DNA of 14,140 nt from Chlamydiia bacterium (GCA_023269335.1 JAHFTM010000014.1:1-14140), one strand, 5' to 3'. Shown: positions 1 through 7,779, numbered from the stretch's first letter. Numbers and translations: made by a program. The notes: generated by a model from the letters alone, not told the origin.

Positions 1-655
1 GCGGCATGTGCGGTGCACTTTGAGCACCATCGACAAGCACCTTTGCCCCTTTTTCATGGGCTAAACGTATGATTTCATGAATGGGATTAATGGTGCCAAG
101 TGTGTTTGAGACATGCGCACAGGCAACGATTTTCGTTTTATTGGAGAGAAGCTTTTTAAAAGCCTCCATATCTAACTCACCATTATCAAAAAATGGCACG
201 ATGACAAGCTTGGCACCTCTTTCTTCTACCATCATCTGCCAAGGCACGATGTTTGAGTGATGCTCCATCTCTGTAATCAATACTTCGTCACCTGGTTTTA
301 CAAAGGCCTTGCCAAAGGAGTGCGCCACAATGTTAATGCTAGCTGTTGTTCCCCTTGTAAAAATAATCTCATCTTCGCTTTTGGCATGTAAAAAGGCAGC
401 TACCTTTTTTCTTGTCAGCTGGTAGGCCTCAGAGGCTGTTGCTGCTGTCGAATAGACCGCACGGTGCACGGTTCCATACTGCGCTTTATAAAAGTTTGTG
501 ATCGCATCAATCACCGCGTTTGGTTTCTGCGCTGTTGCAGCTGAGTCAAGATAGATAAAAGGGTGGCCATTGACCTTTGTCTGCAGCATAGGAAACTCAG
601 CACGTACTTTCTTAAATTCTGCAGCTAAGTCAAGGCTTATTTGGTTATGACTCAT
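1..655 (-). CDS. sufS: Cysteine desulfurase SufS, N-terminal part (cut by window edge)
   Basis: This is a PLP-dependent class V aminotransferase-fold enzyme that removes sulfur from L-cysteine and feeds the SufBCD scaffold in the cytoplasm. It was read by translating the minus strand from the ATG at 655; 218 codons are present and the C-terminal half lies beyond position 1. Visible family marks are LDSAATAQKP (about residues 36-45), FTRGTTASIN (99-108), the EMEHHSNIVPW motif holding the PLP-stacking histidine (129-139), and VDGAQS (208-213) with the Asp and Gln that contact the PLP ring. The Schiff-base lysine and the catalytic cysteine loop would lie outside the window. An AAGGA ribosome site ends 7-8 bases before the ATG. 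In Chlamydia sufS directly follows sufD; here about 2 kb of accessory genes lies between, and the gene has its own candidate promoter. IscS/NifS-type is the alternative, but the motifs and locus favour SufS. Confidence 0.95.
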   Translation of the reverse strand, partial: MSHNQISLDLAAEFKKVRAEFPMLQTKVNGHPFIYLDSAATAQKPNAVIDAITNFYKAQYGTVHRAVYSTAATASEAYQLTRKKVAAFLHAKSEDEIIFTRGTTASINIVAHSFGKAFVKPGDEVLITEMEHHSNIVPWQMMVEERGAKLVIVPFFDNGELDMEAFKKLLSNKTKIVACAHVSNTLGTINPIHEIIRLAHEKGAKVLVDGAQSAPHMP

Positions 656-700
656 ACAACGATCCTTTTTTCCTTCTTTACGACGCCTTTGGCAGCCTCC

Positions 701-729
701 ATTATGACAGGCTTTTGATTCACAGTCAA
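701..729 (-). promoter_or_regulatory. Candidate sigma-70-type promoter of sufS
   Basis: On the minus strand the -35 is TTGACT (724-729) and the -10 is CATAAT (701-706), five of six consensus bases each, with a 17-base spacer. Transcription would start near 694, about 39 bases before the sufS ATG. The hexamers lie within the decayed 5' part of the opposing toxin relic. A similar arrangement (TTGACG, 17 bases, CATAAG) precedes the small membrane-protein genes at 1723-1751. This is pattern matching only. Confidence 0.55.
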
Positions 730-997
730 AATTTTGATTCTGAAATGTGCGAGCTTAGGATCGTATTGTCTTATTTACGATAAAGCCGCGGCTTACCTTT
801 TTTGTATTGCAAGAAACCATCCTTTCTTTGATGGCAATAAGAGGACTTCTTCAGCTGTAACTCTAGCTTTTCTTCGTGCAAATGGTGAATCTCCAAAATA
901 TGATTCCGATGAATTTGTAGAGTTTGTTGTAAAAGTTGCTCAGGGAAAGCTTGATATTCCTCAAATCAGTCACTATCTAAAAGAACTTTGTTCTTAA
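712..997 (+). pseudogene. Decayed Doc/Fic-type (death-on-curing) toxin gene
   Basis: The open frame from a TTG at 734 gives 87 residues that match the C-terminal two thirds of Doc-like Fic proteins. It holds YDKAAAYLF, then the core motif HPFFDGNKRT (about residues 29-38) with the catalytic His, the Gly-Asn-Lys-Arg anion-binding loop, and a typical C-terminal helix ending ISHYLKEL. Known family members AMPylate or phosphorylate host or bacterial targets such as EF-Tu. The usual N-terminal 40 or so residues are missing. Just upstream, in a different frame (from 712), LLIH followed by LRIVLSYLR resembles the family's N-terminal LLIH and following helix, so a frameshift plus an internal deletion is likely. 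No antitoxin gene is present on either side. The fragment is head-to-head with sufS, whose candidate promoter it contains. A short functional fragment cannot be excluded but is unlikely. Confidence 0.75.
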
Positions 998-1002
998 TTG
1001 GC

Positions 1003-1347
1003 TTATAAGAAAAGATGTTGCAGCAAGCTGACACACACAACCACAATGGTAGCAACGATAAGAGGAAAAAGGCAGAAAAAATAGACGTTTTTGTAAGCTC
1101 CACGAAAATACATAAACCAGATCAGGCCGATGCTGACAACTATTGAAAGCGGCACGCTGACGCTTAAAAACACAACGATAATGCCAATCGATGCCGTCAT
1201 ATGCGCATTTTCAAAAAGATTCGGCGCTAGTATCGCTACATAAAACGATGGGAAAAAGAGCGCAAGATATAAAAACGAACAAATAACCCCCAAATACCCT
1301 GCTAGCCGCTGACTTCTCTCTCTCTTTCCACCTTCACTTGGGTCCAT
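1003..1347 (-). CDS. Small three-helix membrane protein (paralogue of upstream gene)
   Basis: This is a 114-residue protein I do not recognise. It has a charged, basic N-terminus (MDPSEGGKRERSQR) and three hydrophobic stretches at about residues 18-41, 52-80 and 87-109, so it is almost certainly an integral inner-membrane protein. There is no signal-peptide cleavage motif and no catalytic signature. The ATG at 1347 is preferred; a TTG at 1350 in the same frame is the alternative. The gene overlaps the end of the upstream gene by 14 bases and has no good ribosome site of its own, which suggests translational coupling. Spacing of the helices and the shared LFPLIV/LLPLIV segment before the last helix suggest an old tandem duplication with the upstream gene. 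The function is unknown. Confidence 0.65.
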   Translation of the reverse strand: MDPSEGGKRERSQRLAGYLGVICSFLYLALFFPSFYVAILAPNLFENAHMTASIGIIVVFLSVSVPLSIVVSIGLIWFMYFRGAYKNVYFFCLFPLIVATIVVVCVSLLQHLFL

Positions 1348-1696
1348 CAATCACTCGTTGTAAAAAAAGATCCAAAAATTCAATCCGCAAAAAAATATAG
1401 ATAAAAAAAACTATCAAGGGCAACAGACCAAAAACATGCGTTTTCAATGCCATTTTTTGTGCATAGCTTGACCACATCTTATACAAAGAAAGCGGTATAA
1501 TGAAAACCACCACATAGTTCATCGTAATCAGCGTCATCGCAGAAAAGTGCGTCATCGTAGGATCTTGCAATAGGCTGTGACTTGCAAGCGCTTTAAGCAA
1601 AAGAAATGGTAAGGCAAATAAGTAGAGGATCGTCCAGACTGTGGCTGCACACTTGGCAAACTGCAAATTATCAGGACTGCTGGTCGAAAATCGCAT
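1334..1696 (-). CDS. Small three-helix membrane protein (first of a tandem pair)
   Basis: This is a 120-residue protein of unknown function. Hydrophobic segments at about residues 16-38, 52-73 and 88-104 predict three membrane helices, with short polar loops (SHSLLQDPTMTH; YKMWSSYAQKMALKTH). The start chosen is the ATG at 1696, because an AGGAG ribosome site (1705-1709) lies 8 bases before it; a TTG two codons upstream would be too close to that site. A good candidate promoter at 1723-1751 precedes it, so this gene and its overlapping downstream partner form a two-gene unit. The partner has the same size and helix layout and looks like a diverged duplicate. Nothing in the sequence gives a substrate or partner. 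A membrane immunity, holin-like or small transporter-accessory role would be guesswork. Confidence 0.65.
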   Translation of the reverse strand: MRFSTSSPDNLQFAKCAATVWTILYLFALPFLLLKALASHSLLQDPTMTHFSAMTLITMNYVVVFIIPLSLYKMWSSYAQKMALKTHVFGLLPLIVFFIYIFLRIEFLDLFLQRVIDGPK

Positions 1697-1722
1697 ATGC
1701 AAAGCTCCTATTCTTTGCCCCT

Positions 1723-1751
1723 CTTATGACAGCCTGCGATTTGTTCGTCAA
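1723..1751 (-). promoter_or_regulatory. Candidate promoter of the small membrane-protein pair
   Basis: On the minus strand the -35 is TTGACG (1746-1751) and the -10 is CATAAG (1723-1728), with a 17-base spacer. The predicted start near 1716 gives a leader of about 20 bases that contains the AGGAG ribosome site. The core shares TTTTGAC and CTGTCATAA-like blocks with the sufS promoter at 701-729. This is pattern matching only. Confidence 0.45.
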
Positions 1752-1763
1752 AACCTTCGTTAA

Positions 1764-2624
1764 TTAGAAAGGCCAAAAACGGAAAAAAGCGGTGCTGATT
1801 CGCTCACAAAGCGATACTTGCTTACTTGTCTGTTCTAGTTGCGCTAACATCTTCTCTGGATTGACTCTTTCGGTTGGAAGAACACATTTTGGAAGATCGT
1901 ATTCACAAGCCAAACGGACCTGGCGACCGGAAGGAGTAATAATCGCCTGACCCTGGCAAAGCCTTGCTAAAAGAATCAAATGTTCTTCTCTGATTCGACG
2001 TCCTCTTACTCGAACAAGAACACCTCCATACGTTGTCCAGTAACCCAGGACTTCATTTTCTGAGGCAAAGCGTCTTTGAAACGTCTGCACAAACACTTCT
2101 CTAGTTTCTACATCTACTACTCTGACAACAAAAAAAGGGCGGTTATCATAGGGCGGAGTATCACGAAATGAGACCCCACGCATAACCGGGGCTGTCATAT
2201 CTTCTGCCCTAACGGTAATATAGCTTTCTGTAAAACTTATTTTTATGATTTGAATTTTATCTGCAGAAACTTCAGGAATCTTTGTTACTGCATTCGTATC
2301 GTCCCACCAATCATAGCCCATAGCAGCTAAAAACTTTACATACATCGTATCTCTACCATCATTATTGGCAATACCAATTGCTCTCTCAGTTTTTTTAAAC
2401 GCCTCATTTGTGAGCCATTGTAAACGTCTATCGCAGTAAGGCTCCCATGGATCACAGCCCGGCCCACTTTTCACCTCATTTTCCGTAGCGGCCAGATGGT
2501 GAGGAAAGAGATCACTTCCACAAACTGTTGAATTTGGATAGAGATGAAATTGATAGGGAAGTGGGCATTGAAATACTGGTGGTAGACTTAAGGAACAGGT
2601 CAGATTTGAGAAAGCAAGTGACAT
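1764..2624 (-). CDS. Hypothetical cysteine-containing protein in the suf operon
   Basis: This 286-residue protein is not recognised. The first 70 residues are rich in Pro and Cys (C10, C20, C35, C57, C64) with short motifs such as PGCDPWEPYCDRR. The middle (about 120-215) reads like alternating beta strands (KIQIIKISF, PFFVVRVVDVETREVFVQTF, GGVLVRVRGRR). The C-terminal part has four more cysteines (C223, C240, C247, C273) and ends in aromatic residues (FFRFWPF). No Sec signal or membrane helix is evident. Its ATG lies 15 bases after the sufD stop, with AGGAAA in between as ribosome site, so it is probably co-transcribed with sufBCD. Cotranscription does not prove a role in Fe-S assembly, since the surrounding segment is an accessory insertion. 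A secreted effector is another possibility; the sequence does not decide. Confidence 0.75.
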   Translation of the reverse strand: MSLAFSNLTCSLSLPPVFQCPLPYQFHLYPNSTVCGSDLFPHHLAATENEVKSGPGCDPWEPYCDRRLQWLTNEAFKKTERAIGIANNDGRDTMYVKFLAAMGYDWWDDTNAVTKIPEVSADKIQIIKISFTESYITVRAEDMTAPVMRGVSFRDTPPYDNRPFFVVRVVDVETREVFVQTFQRRFASENEVLGYWTTYGGVLVRVRGRRIREEHLILLARLCQGQAIITPSGRQVRLACEYDLPKCVLPTERVNPEKMLAQLEQTSKQVSLCERISTAFFRFWPF

Positions 2625-2639
2625 GATGATTTCCTATTT

Positions 2640-3971
2640 TTATTGAGAAACAAACTTCTGGATGCGCAAGCTCGCCGCTTTTCGAAGTGAGGGAACAGGA
2701 ATTTTATCCACAACCTCCTGGCAAAAACCTGCGATTAGGATTCTGCGTGCATCTTTTTCTGAAAAACCGCGCGTCTTTAAATAAAACATCTCTTCAGGGT
2801 CAAGCTGACCCATCGTGGCACCATGCGATGCTTTCACATCATCGGCAAAGATCTCCAGATTTGGCTTGCTATTGGCTTGCGCCTGATCGCTCAAAAGAAG
2901 GTTGTTATTCAGCTGATAGGCTTGTGTTTTTTGCGCTTTTTTACGTACTAAGATTTTACCTTGAAAACTTGACTTTGCAGTATCTGTAAGCACACCTTTA
3001 TACAGCTGTAGCGACTGAGTATGCGGCTCTTGATGCTCGATGACAATATTGATATGCGCCTCTTTTTCATCATCCAACAGCCACACACCATTGAGATGCA
3101 CATCACCACCCTCACCTGCCAGCTGCACTTTACTATCACGGCGGAGGGTAGCATAACCATCTGTCAGCTGATAGGCATGAAAATTACTATGACGCTTCAT
3201 CTCTACTCGTAAATCATCAAAAATGTAACCCGCTGTTTTCTCTGAGGAGCTGGAAAGTGCATTTTGAATGAATTTTGTTGTCGCCTGCTCTTCTATCACA
3301 AATTCTGTCGTTTGGTTATACAGGTATTTGCCTTGCGTCTGCCATGACACTGTCTGCACCAAAGTAAGCTCTGAGAAAGCACCCTGAAATACGTGCATGC
3401 GTGGCATCATCCAGCTATTTTCTTCTTCGATCATATGAATAATTTGCAAAGGCGTACTGACAACCAGTTTTGGGGGAACATAGACAAAAAGACCATCGGT
3501 GTGACACGCAGCATTCAATGCACAGAAGATATCCTTTTCATCTTTCAGTGCTTTCGTGAAGCGATTTTGAATCAGAGTCCCATAAGTTTTCATGGCCTTT
3601 TCTAGAGGCGCTATAACAATTGATGGGTCAAGTGCGCTTGTATCTGAAAGTTCTGGATGAAAATAGCCGTTGATAAAGACTAAGTGGGACTGCCTGCACT
3701 CTTCAAGTACCGCCGTGGCAATTGTCTCTTTGGAAATATTCTTTCCTTGATTTTTTGCTTTTACAAACTCTGTTGCAAAAAGAGGCTTTAAACGCATGTA
3801 CTCAAATGATTCGTGACGCGGACCCGGCAAGCCAATTTCTAAAAACTGCTCCCACGCCTTTTTACGCATCTTCTTTAACAGCTCAGGTGCATTTTCTAGC
3901 TCTACGCTTGCTGAAAAGAGTGACTGAAAATTGCCCTCTTTTTCTTTGATCACTATCAGCTCAGATGTCAT
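2640..3971 (-). CDS. sufD: Fe-S cluster assembly scaffold subunit SufD
   Basis: SufD is the SufB-like beta-helix subunit of the SufBC2D complex, which assembles Fe-S clusters in the cytoplasm and is needed for iron entry in E. coli. The 443-residue product is close to the family's usual length. It begins with the helical N-terminal region containing [13 protein letters not shown] (about 48-60), continues through the repetitive beta-helix, and ends with the conserved block around [18 protein letters not shown] (377-394). H383 in that block corresponds by motif to the functionally important histidine of E. coli SufD. The closing ARRILIAGF helix (408-416) is also typical. The ATG overlaps the sufC stop as ATGA (4 bases), so translation is coupled. 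SufB paralogy is the only realistic alternative, and the true SufB is present upstream. Confidence 0.95.
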   Translation of the reverse strand: MTSELIVIKEKEGNFQSLFSASVELENAPELLKKMRKKAWEQFLEIGLPGPRHESFEYMRLKPLFATEFVKAKNQGKNISKETIATAVLEECRQSHLVFINGYFHPELSDTSALDPSIVIAPLEKAMKTYGTLIQNRFTKALKDEKDIFCALNAACHTDGLFVYVPPKLVVSTPLQIIHMIEEENSWMMPRMHVFQGAFSELTLVQTVSWQTQGKYLYNQTTEFVIEEQATTKFIQNALSSSSEKTAGYIFDDLRVEMKRHSNFHAYQLTDGYATLRRDSKVQLAGEGGDVHLNGVWLLDDEKEAHINIVIEHQEPHTQSLQLYKGVLTDTAKSSFQGKILVRKKAQKTQAYQLNNNLLLSDQAQANSKPNLEIFADDVKASHGATMGQLDPEEMFYLKTRGFSEKDARRILIAGFCQEVVDKIPVPSLRKAASLRIQKFVSQ

Positions 3972-4729
3972 TTGGATACGCCCTCAGGTGTTTTCTCAAG
4001 CCAGTCATATCCTTTTGATTCAAGTTCAAGTGCAAGCTCTGCGCCTCCTGATAGCACTATCTTGCCATCGATCATCACATGAATAAAGTGTGGCTTAATG
4101 TAGTCGAGAAGGCGCTGGTAATGGGTGATTAAAATAAGGCCCTTATCTTTGCCTAAAAGCTTGTTTACACCGCGCGCAACAATGCGCATAGCGTCAATAT
4201 CAAGCCCCGAGTCTGTCTCATCTAAAATTGATAATGTCGGCTCTAAAACCGCCATCTGCAGAATTTCATTTCTCTTCTTCTCTCCACCAGAGTAGCCTTC
4301 GTTAACATTACGCTCTTTAAACTCAGGTTTGATTTCCATGAACTTCATCTTCTCTTCCAAAATCTCAGCAAACTCTTTTTCTGTAAATTCAGCCTGACCA
4401 TTTGCTTTGCGCTTGGAATTCAGCGCCACACGCAAAAAGTCAGCGGTGTTCACGCCGGGAATTTCTACTGGATACTGAAAGCTCATGAATAGACCAAGAT
4501 GCGCTCTTTCATCTGGAGAAAGCTCTAAAAGGTTCTGCCCCTTAAACCAAATCTCACCGCCTGTCACCTCGTAAGCTGGATGGCCGGCAAGCACTTTTGC
4601 AAGCGTCGATTTTCCAGCGCCATTTGGTCCCATGATCGCGTGGATTTCACCTGGGTTGATCTTCAAGTTAAAGCCCTTGACAATCGGCTTCTTATCCACT
4701 TCTACTGTGATATTCTTAATTTCTAACAT
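3968..4729 (-). CDS. sufC: Fe-S cluster assembly ATPase SufC
   Basis: SufC is the ABC-type ATPase of the SufBC2D scaffold; its dimerisation and ATP hydrolysis drive the conformational change that exposes the cluster-building site. It is a soluble, non-transport member of the ABC family. The 253 residues carry all the motifs: Walker [10 protein letters not shown] (34-42), Q-loop Q85 in [11 protein letters not shown], the SufC-specific signature [14 protein letters not shown] (146-159), Walker B with D-loop [12 protein letters not shown] (167-178), and the H-loop ITHYQRLL (201-208). The ATG follows the sufB stop by 14 bases and is preceded by a strong GAGGAA ribosome site; the stop overlaps the sufD start. 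Nothing is truncated or unusual. Confidence 0.97.
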   Translation of the reverse strand: MLEIKNITVEVDKKPIVKGFNLKINPGEIHAIMGPNGAGKSTLAKVLAGHPAYEVTGGEIWFKGQNLLELSPDERAHLGLFMSFQYPVEIPGVNTADFLRVALNSKRKANGQAEFTEKEFAEILEEKMKFMEIKPEFKERNVNEGYSGGEKKRNEILQMAVLEPTLSILDETDSGLDIDAMRIVARGVNKLLGKDKGLILITHYQRLLDYIKPHFIHVMIDGKIVLSGGAELALELESKGYDWLEKTPEGVSK

Positions 4730-4743
4730 TTTTTCCTCTTCCC

Positions 4744-6186
4744 CTAACCAACAGAATTTTCAAGTTTTAGGGCCAATAAATTTTTTGCTTCGGTTGCAAA
4801 CTCAAAAGGCAACTCGTCGAGTACTTTTTTACAAAAACCATTCACAATCATATTCACAGCGTCTTCAAATTTAATACCGCGAGAAAGAAAATAAAAGAGC
4901 TGCTCCTCATTTAACTTTGAAGTGGAGGCTTCATGTTCTGCCTGGCTTGTAGCATTGCCTACTTCAATGTAGGGAAAGGTGTTGGCAGAGCAGTCGCTGC
5001 CGACAAGCATCGAGTCACACTGTGTGTAGTTGCGTGCGCCTTCAGCTTTTGGCAAGATCTTCACAAGGCCACGATAGGTGTTATGCGAACGTTCGGCTGA
5101 GATACCCTTAGATACTATGGTAGAGCTTGTATTTTTACCGATATGCACCATTTTCGTTCCAGTATCAGCTTGCATGTAGCCATTTGTGAGAGCTACAGAA
5201 TAAAACTCACCCACTGAATTATCACCCTTCAGGATGCAGCTTGGATACTTCCAAGTAATTGCAGCGCCAGCTTCCACCTGCGTCCAAGAAATCTTAGATC
5301 TATTACCCAAACAAAGACCGCGTTTTGTAACAAAGTTATAAATGCCGCCCTCACCTGTTTTAGGGTTGCCTGAATACCAGTTTTGAATGGTGGAATACTT
5401 AATCTCGGCTGAATCCATAGCCACAAGTTCAACAACCGCGGCATGGAGCTGATTTGTGTCGTAGGCAGGTGCTGTGCAGCCTTCAAGGTAGCTCACATAG
5501 GAGCTATCTTCAGCAATGATCAGTGTGCGCTCAAATTGACCTGACTCTCTATCGTTAATGCGAAAATAGGTAGACACTTCCATTGGGCAGCGCACACCTT
5601 TGGGAATGTAGACAAACGAGCCATCAGAAAACACCGCTGAGTTTAAAGCAGCAAAGAAGTTATCGCCGATCGGCACTACACTTCCAAGGTATTTTTTAAT
5701 AAGATCGGGGTGGTTATGGATCGCTTCATTCATGGAACAGAGAATCACACCGGCATCTTTCAGTTTTTTCTGAAATGTTGTGCCGATAGAAACGGAATCG
5801 AAAACCAAGTCTACAGCTACATTTGCGTTGACAAGACGGGCCTGTTCAGCAAGAGGAATGCCTAGCTTTTCGAAGGTTTTTAAAACCTCAGGGTCAGCTT
5901 CTGATAAATTGTTGAGTTTTGGTCTATTTTTCGGGGCAGAAAAGTAGCTGATTGACTGGTAGTCAATGGGGGTGTAGGTGACGTTTGACCATGTAGGTTC
6001 CGTCATTTCCTTCCATTTACGAAAGGCTTTGATGCGAAAGTCTAGCATCCATGAGGGTTCTTCTTTTTTCTGTGAGATACCAGCAATGATTTCCTCATTC
6101 AGACCTTTGGGTAAAACCTCGGTCTCAATGTTCGTGACAAAGCCATACTTATACTCAGCACTTTCGTACATTGCCGACGCTGACAT
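4744..6186 (-). CDS. sufB: Fe-S cluster scaffold protein SufB
   Basis: SufB is the main scaffold of the SUF system, receiving sulfur from SufS (usually through SufE/SufU) and building the cluster at the SufB-SufD interface. The 480 residues match the family's length. The N-terminal helical region ([14 protein letters not shown], about 45-58) is followed by the beta-helix with [16 protein letters not shown] (340-355) and [17 protein letters not shown] (383-399). Cys390 in QCDS and Glu419 in AEHEAS align, at a constant offset of 15 residues, with the C405 and E434 that I recall as essential in E. coli SufB. An AGGGG ribosome site lies about 9 bases before the ATG. It is the first gene of sufBCD, transcribed from the region at 6222-6251, where a palindrome suggests iron- or Fe-S-responsive control. 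Confidence 0.96.
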   Translation of the reverse strand: MSASAMYESAEYKYGFVTNIETEVLPKGLNEEIIAGISQKKEEPSWMLDFRIKAFRKWKEMTEPTWSNVTYTPIDYQSISYFSAPKNRPKLNNLSEADPEVLKTFEKLGIPLAEQARLVNANVAVDLVFDSVSIGTTFQKKLKDAGVILCSMNEAIHNHPDLIKKYLGSVVPIGDNFFAALNSAVFSDGSFVYIPKGVRCPMEVSTYFRINDRESGQFERTLIIAEDSSYVSYLEGCTAPAYDTNQLHAAVVELVAMDSAEIKYSTIQNWYSGNPKTGEGGIYNFVTKRGLCLGNRSKISWTQVEAGAAITWKYPSCILKGDNSVGEFYSVALTNGYMQADTGTKMVHIGKNTSSTIVSKGISAERSHNTYRGLVKILPKAEGARNYTQCDSMLVGSDCSANTFPYIEVGNATSQAEHEASTSKLNEEQLFYFLSRGIKFEDAVNMIVNGFCKKVLDELPFEFATEAKNLLALKLENSVG

Positions 6187-6218
6187 TCTCTGTTACCCCT
6201 TAATTTAGTTTCAGGGGA

Positions 6219-6234
6219 GAAATGATATCATTTC
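6219..6234. promoter_or_regulatory. Perfect 16-bp palindrome, candidate suf operator
   Basis: GAAATGATATCATTTC is identical to its reverse complement. It sits 33-48 bases upstream of the sufB ATG and covers the predicted -10 hexamer of the suf promoter. The halves AATGAT/ATCATT resemble those of the classical Fur box, but the E. coli consensus has one more central base (odd symmetry), so the match is partial. A repressor bound here would block transcription initiation. The regulator itself (Fur/DcrA-like, IscR-like or SufR-like) is not in the window. Confidence 0.5.
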
Positions 6235-6251
6235 CAAGAGTTTATTTCCAA
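6222..6251 (-). promoter_or_regulatory. Candidate promoter of sufBCD
   Basis: On the minus strand the -35 is TTGGAA (6246-6251, four of six) and the -10 is TATCAT (6222-6227, five of six), separated by 18 bases. A start near 6215 would leave a leader of about 30 bases before the sufB ATG. The heptamer TTTCCAA occurs twice on the plus strand (6231-6237 and 6245-6251), 14 bases apart. This is pattern matching only. Confidence 0.45.
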
Positions 6252-6661
6252 AAACTTTTATTAGGAGCTTTTCGTTTACGAAAAAAGACTTACATAACGC
6301 TATATGTAAAATTCTACGCATGTTATTAACTAAAGTACCCTAATCATTAATTTTAAACTATAGAGTAAAAATGACAGTATTAGATTGTTCTTGCCGACTT
6401 TATTGAGAGAAATGAAAGTGTGCTCGTGATGATCGAATGATGAAGCTCTCAGATGTAAAGTAAATTATTTAATTGAAGATTAGAGCATTGGTTTTTTTAA
6501 CGAACTGAATTTTTCAACGCAGCCGCGTCGAGAGAAAAGAGCTGCAAGAAAAGTTGACAGCTTTTGAATACAACCTGTGATTAATAGATCTATCGGTAAA
6601 TTCACAAAAAATTTACAGTTTACTTTCTAATCTCTAAATACTTAATAATGAGGCGCTGTAT
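6252..6661. other. A+T-rich intergenic spacer with inverted repeats
   Basis: I find no gene in this 410-base stretch between the divergent sufB and the 6662 gene; all frames are broken into very short peptides. It holds two clear inverted repeats near the sufB side. One has arms TTTTCG/CGAAAA around a 4-base loop (6269-6284). The other has 7-base arms TTACATA/TATGTAA around 6 bases (6290-6309). A lone consensus -35 (TTGACA, 6554-6559) has no matching -10. The inverted repeats could be regulator sites for the suf promoter, but they may be chance in A+T-rich DNA. Confidence 0.5.
6612..6640 (+). promoter_or_regulatory. Weak candidate promoter for the 6662 gene
   Basis: TTTACA (6612-6617) and TAAATA (6635-6640) lie 17 bases apart, giving a start near 6647 and a short leader containing the GAGG ribosome site (6650-6653), 8 bases before the ATG. 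The -10 matches the consensus poorly, so this is tentative. Confidence 0.25.
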
Positions 6662-7765
6662 ATGGCATTTCAACCGAGCGTAGGCATGCGGGCTTTGTCT
6701 GGTTTCTTAGGAAATAGTCAGAATTCATTTTTAGATTCAGAGCATTTTTCTGTGGCAGCATTTCGAAAAGCGGTTGTATTAGGGGCGGCAGCGAAAGCAA
6801 CAGGATCGTTGAGTGAGGCTGCTGCAAAAATAGCTGTTGCTGCGAATGGAGCGGCGGTAGATGAAGACATCGCCTCAACTACTATTCATAGATCTTCAAC
6901 ATCCGGTTCAATATCTTCTAATGGTTCTTATAGATCTGTTGGAGATAGCGGTGACCAGACAGTCGAAGTATCGATAAAAAGAATGTCAATCCGCGAGCCT
7001 ACAAGTAGTCCTGGAATTGCTGACGCTCCTCTACTAAGTATGGCGACAACAGCAGTTGCCGCAGCGGCACTGAGCCCTGCCGCAGCTGCAAGTGCAGCTG
7101 TAGCCGTATCCGCCCCTGCAAATAGCATTTGTAATGGTGTGGTGGAATTACTTGAGGGCTTTTTTTCGGTTGCAATAGATCCAGAAAGCCATATTCCTTA
7201 TGATGCCAAATATCAATCCGCTGTGAAGAAAAATCCAAAAAGTCGCTGCTACTCAGATCGTGACAACAGCGAAAAGAGACCAGTAATTTCTCTTTCTGAA
7301 CAACGAAAAATTATAGATGAGTTTAGCTGTATTCCTGGAGTGTCTATCAAATTTGCGGATGATCAGAGAAGCTTTCAAATTATAATTGGTTGCGGCAAAA
7401 CCATGCCTTATAATAGCAGAAATAAAAAAATTGCTATTTGTGATTGCCCTAATGATTTGCTTCTACCCAGTTGTGGCTTTAAAAATAGCGCTCTAGATAT
7501 TGTTCAGTTGATTGTGAAACATCCCTATTTTTTTACGATCACGTTGAGAGAGGCTGATGATACTTCTATTTATCATATTCTGAATGAGGTCACATACCAA
7601 ATCAGCGAAATTAAAGACAGGCTTATGCAAGTCGCTGTTGAGAAGAACAGTTCTCAAGGCAAAATGACCGTTTTAGTTATAGGTTATTTACTACGAACTG
7701 CAGATAGAGCGGGTTATAATTTTAGAGCAATTTACTCAGATAATTGGCAACGCACTAAAAAATAA
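6662..7765 (+). CDS. Hypothetical Ser/Ala-rich protein, possible secreted effector
   Basis: This 367-residue protein has no family that I recognise. Residues 28-70 are Ala-rich and probably helical, and 71-120 are a Ser/Thr-rich, probably disordered linker (HRSSTSGSISSNGSY). Residues 127-152 form a run of Ala/Val (AVAAAALSPAAAASAAVAV) that could be membrane-active or simply low complexity. From about 160 on the sequence looks globular, with cysteines at 196, 223, 244, 260, 262 and 271 (notably CGK, CDCP, CGF). No Sec signal peptide is visible. The N-terminus, free of a Sec signal and rich in small and Ser residues, would suit a type III secretion substrate, common in chlamydiae, but this is inference only. 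It is divergent from sufB and convergent with the PBP gene, at the place where I recall Chlamydia having a TPR gene; no TPR repeat is visible here. The start is supported by GAGG 8 bases upstream. Confidence 0.75.
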   Translation: MAFQPSVGMRALSGFLGNSQNSFLDSEHFSVAAFRKAVVLGAAAKATGSLSEAAAKIAVAANGAAVDEDIASTTIHRSSTSGSISSNGSYRSVGDSGDQTVEVSIKRMSIREPTSSPGIADAPLLSMATTAVAAAALSPAAAASAAVAVSAPANSICNGVVELLEGFFSVAIDPESHIPYDAKYQSAVKKNPKSRCYSDRDNSEKRPVISLSEQRKIIDEFSCIPGVSIKFADDQRSFQIIIGCGKTMPYNSRNKKIAICDCPNDLLLPSCGFKNSALDIVQLIVKHPYFFTITLREADDTSIYHILNEVTYQISEIKDRLMQVAVEKNSSQGKMTVLVIGYLLRTADRAGYNFRAIYSDNWQRTKK

Positions 7766-7779
7766 TTGAAAAATTAGTT

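Noticed and set aside
981..995. Hairpin AAGAAC-TTT-GTTCTT at the end of the toxin relic as a terminator
   Set aside because: The stem is A+T-rich with a 3-base loop and no proper T-run follows on either strand; it also overlaps coding sequence.
6554..6559. Consensus -35 TTGACA upstream of the 6662 gene
   Set aside because: No hexamer resembling TATAAT lies 16-18 bases downstream, so it cannot be called a promoter.
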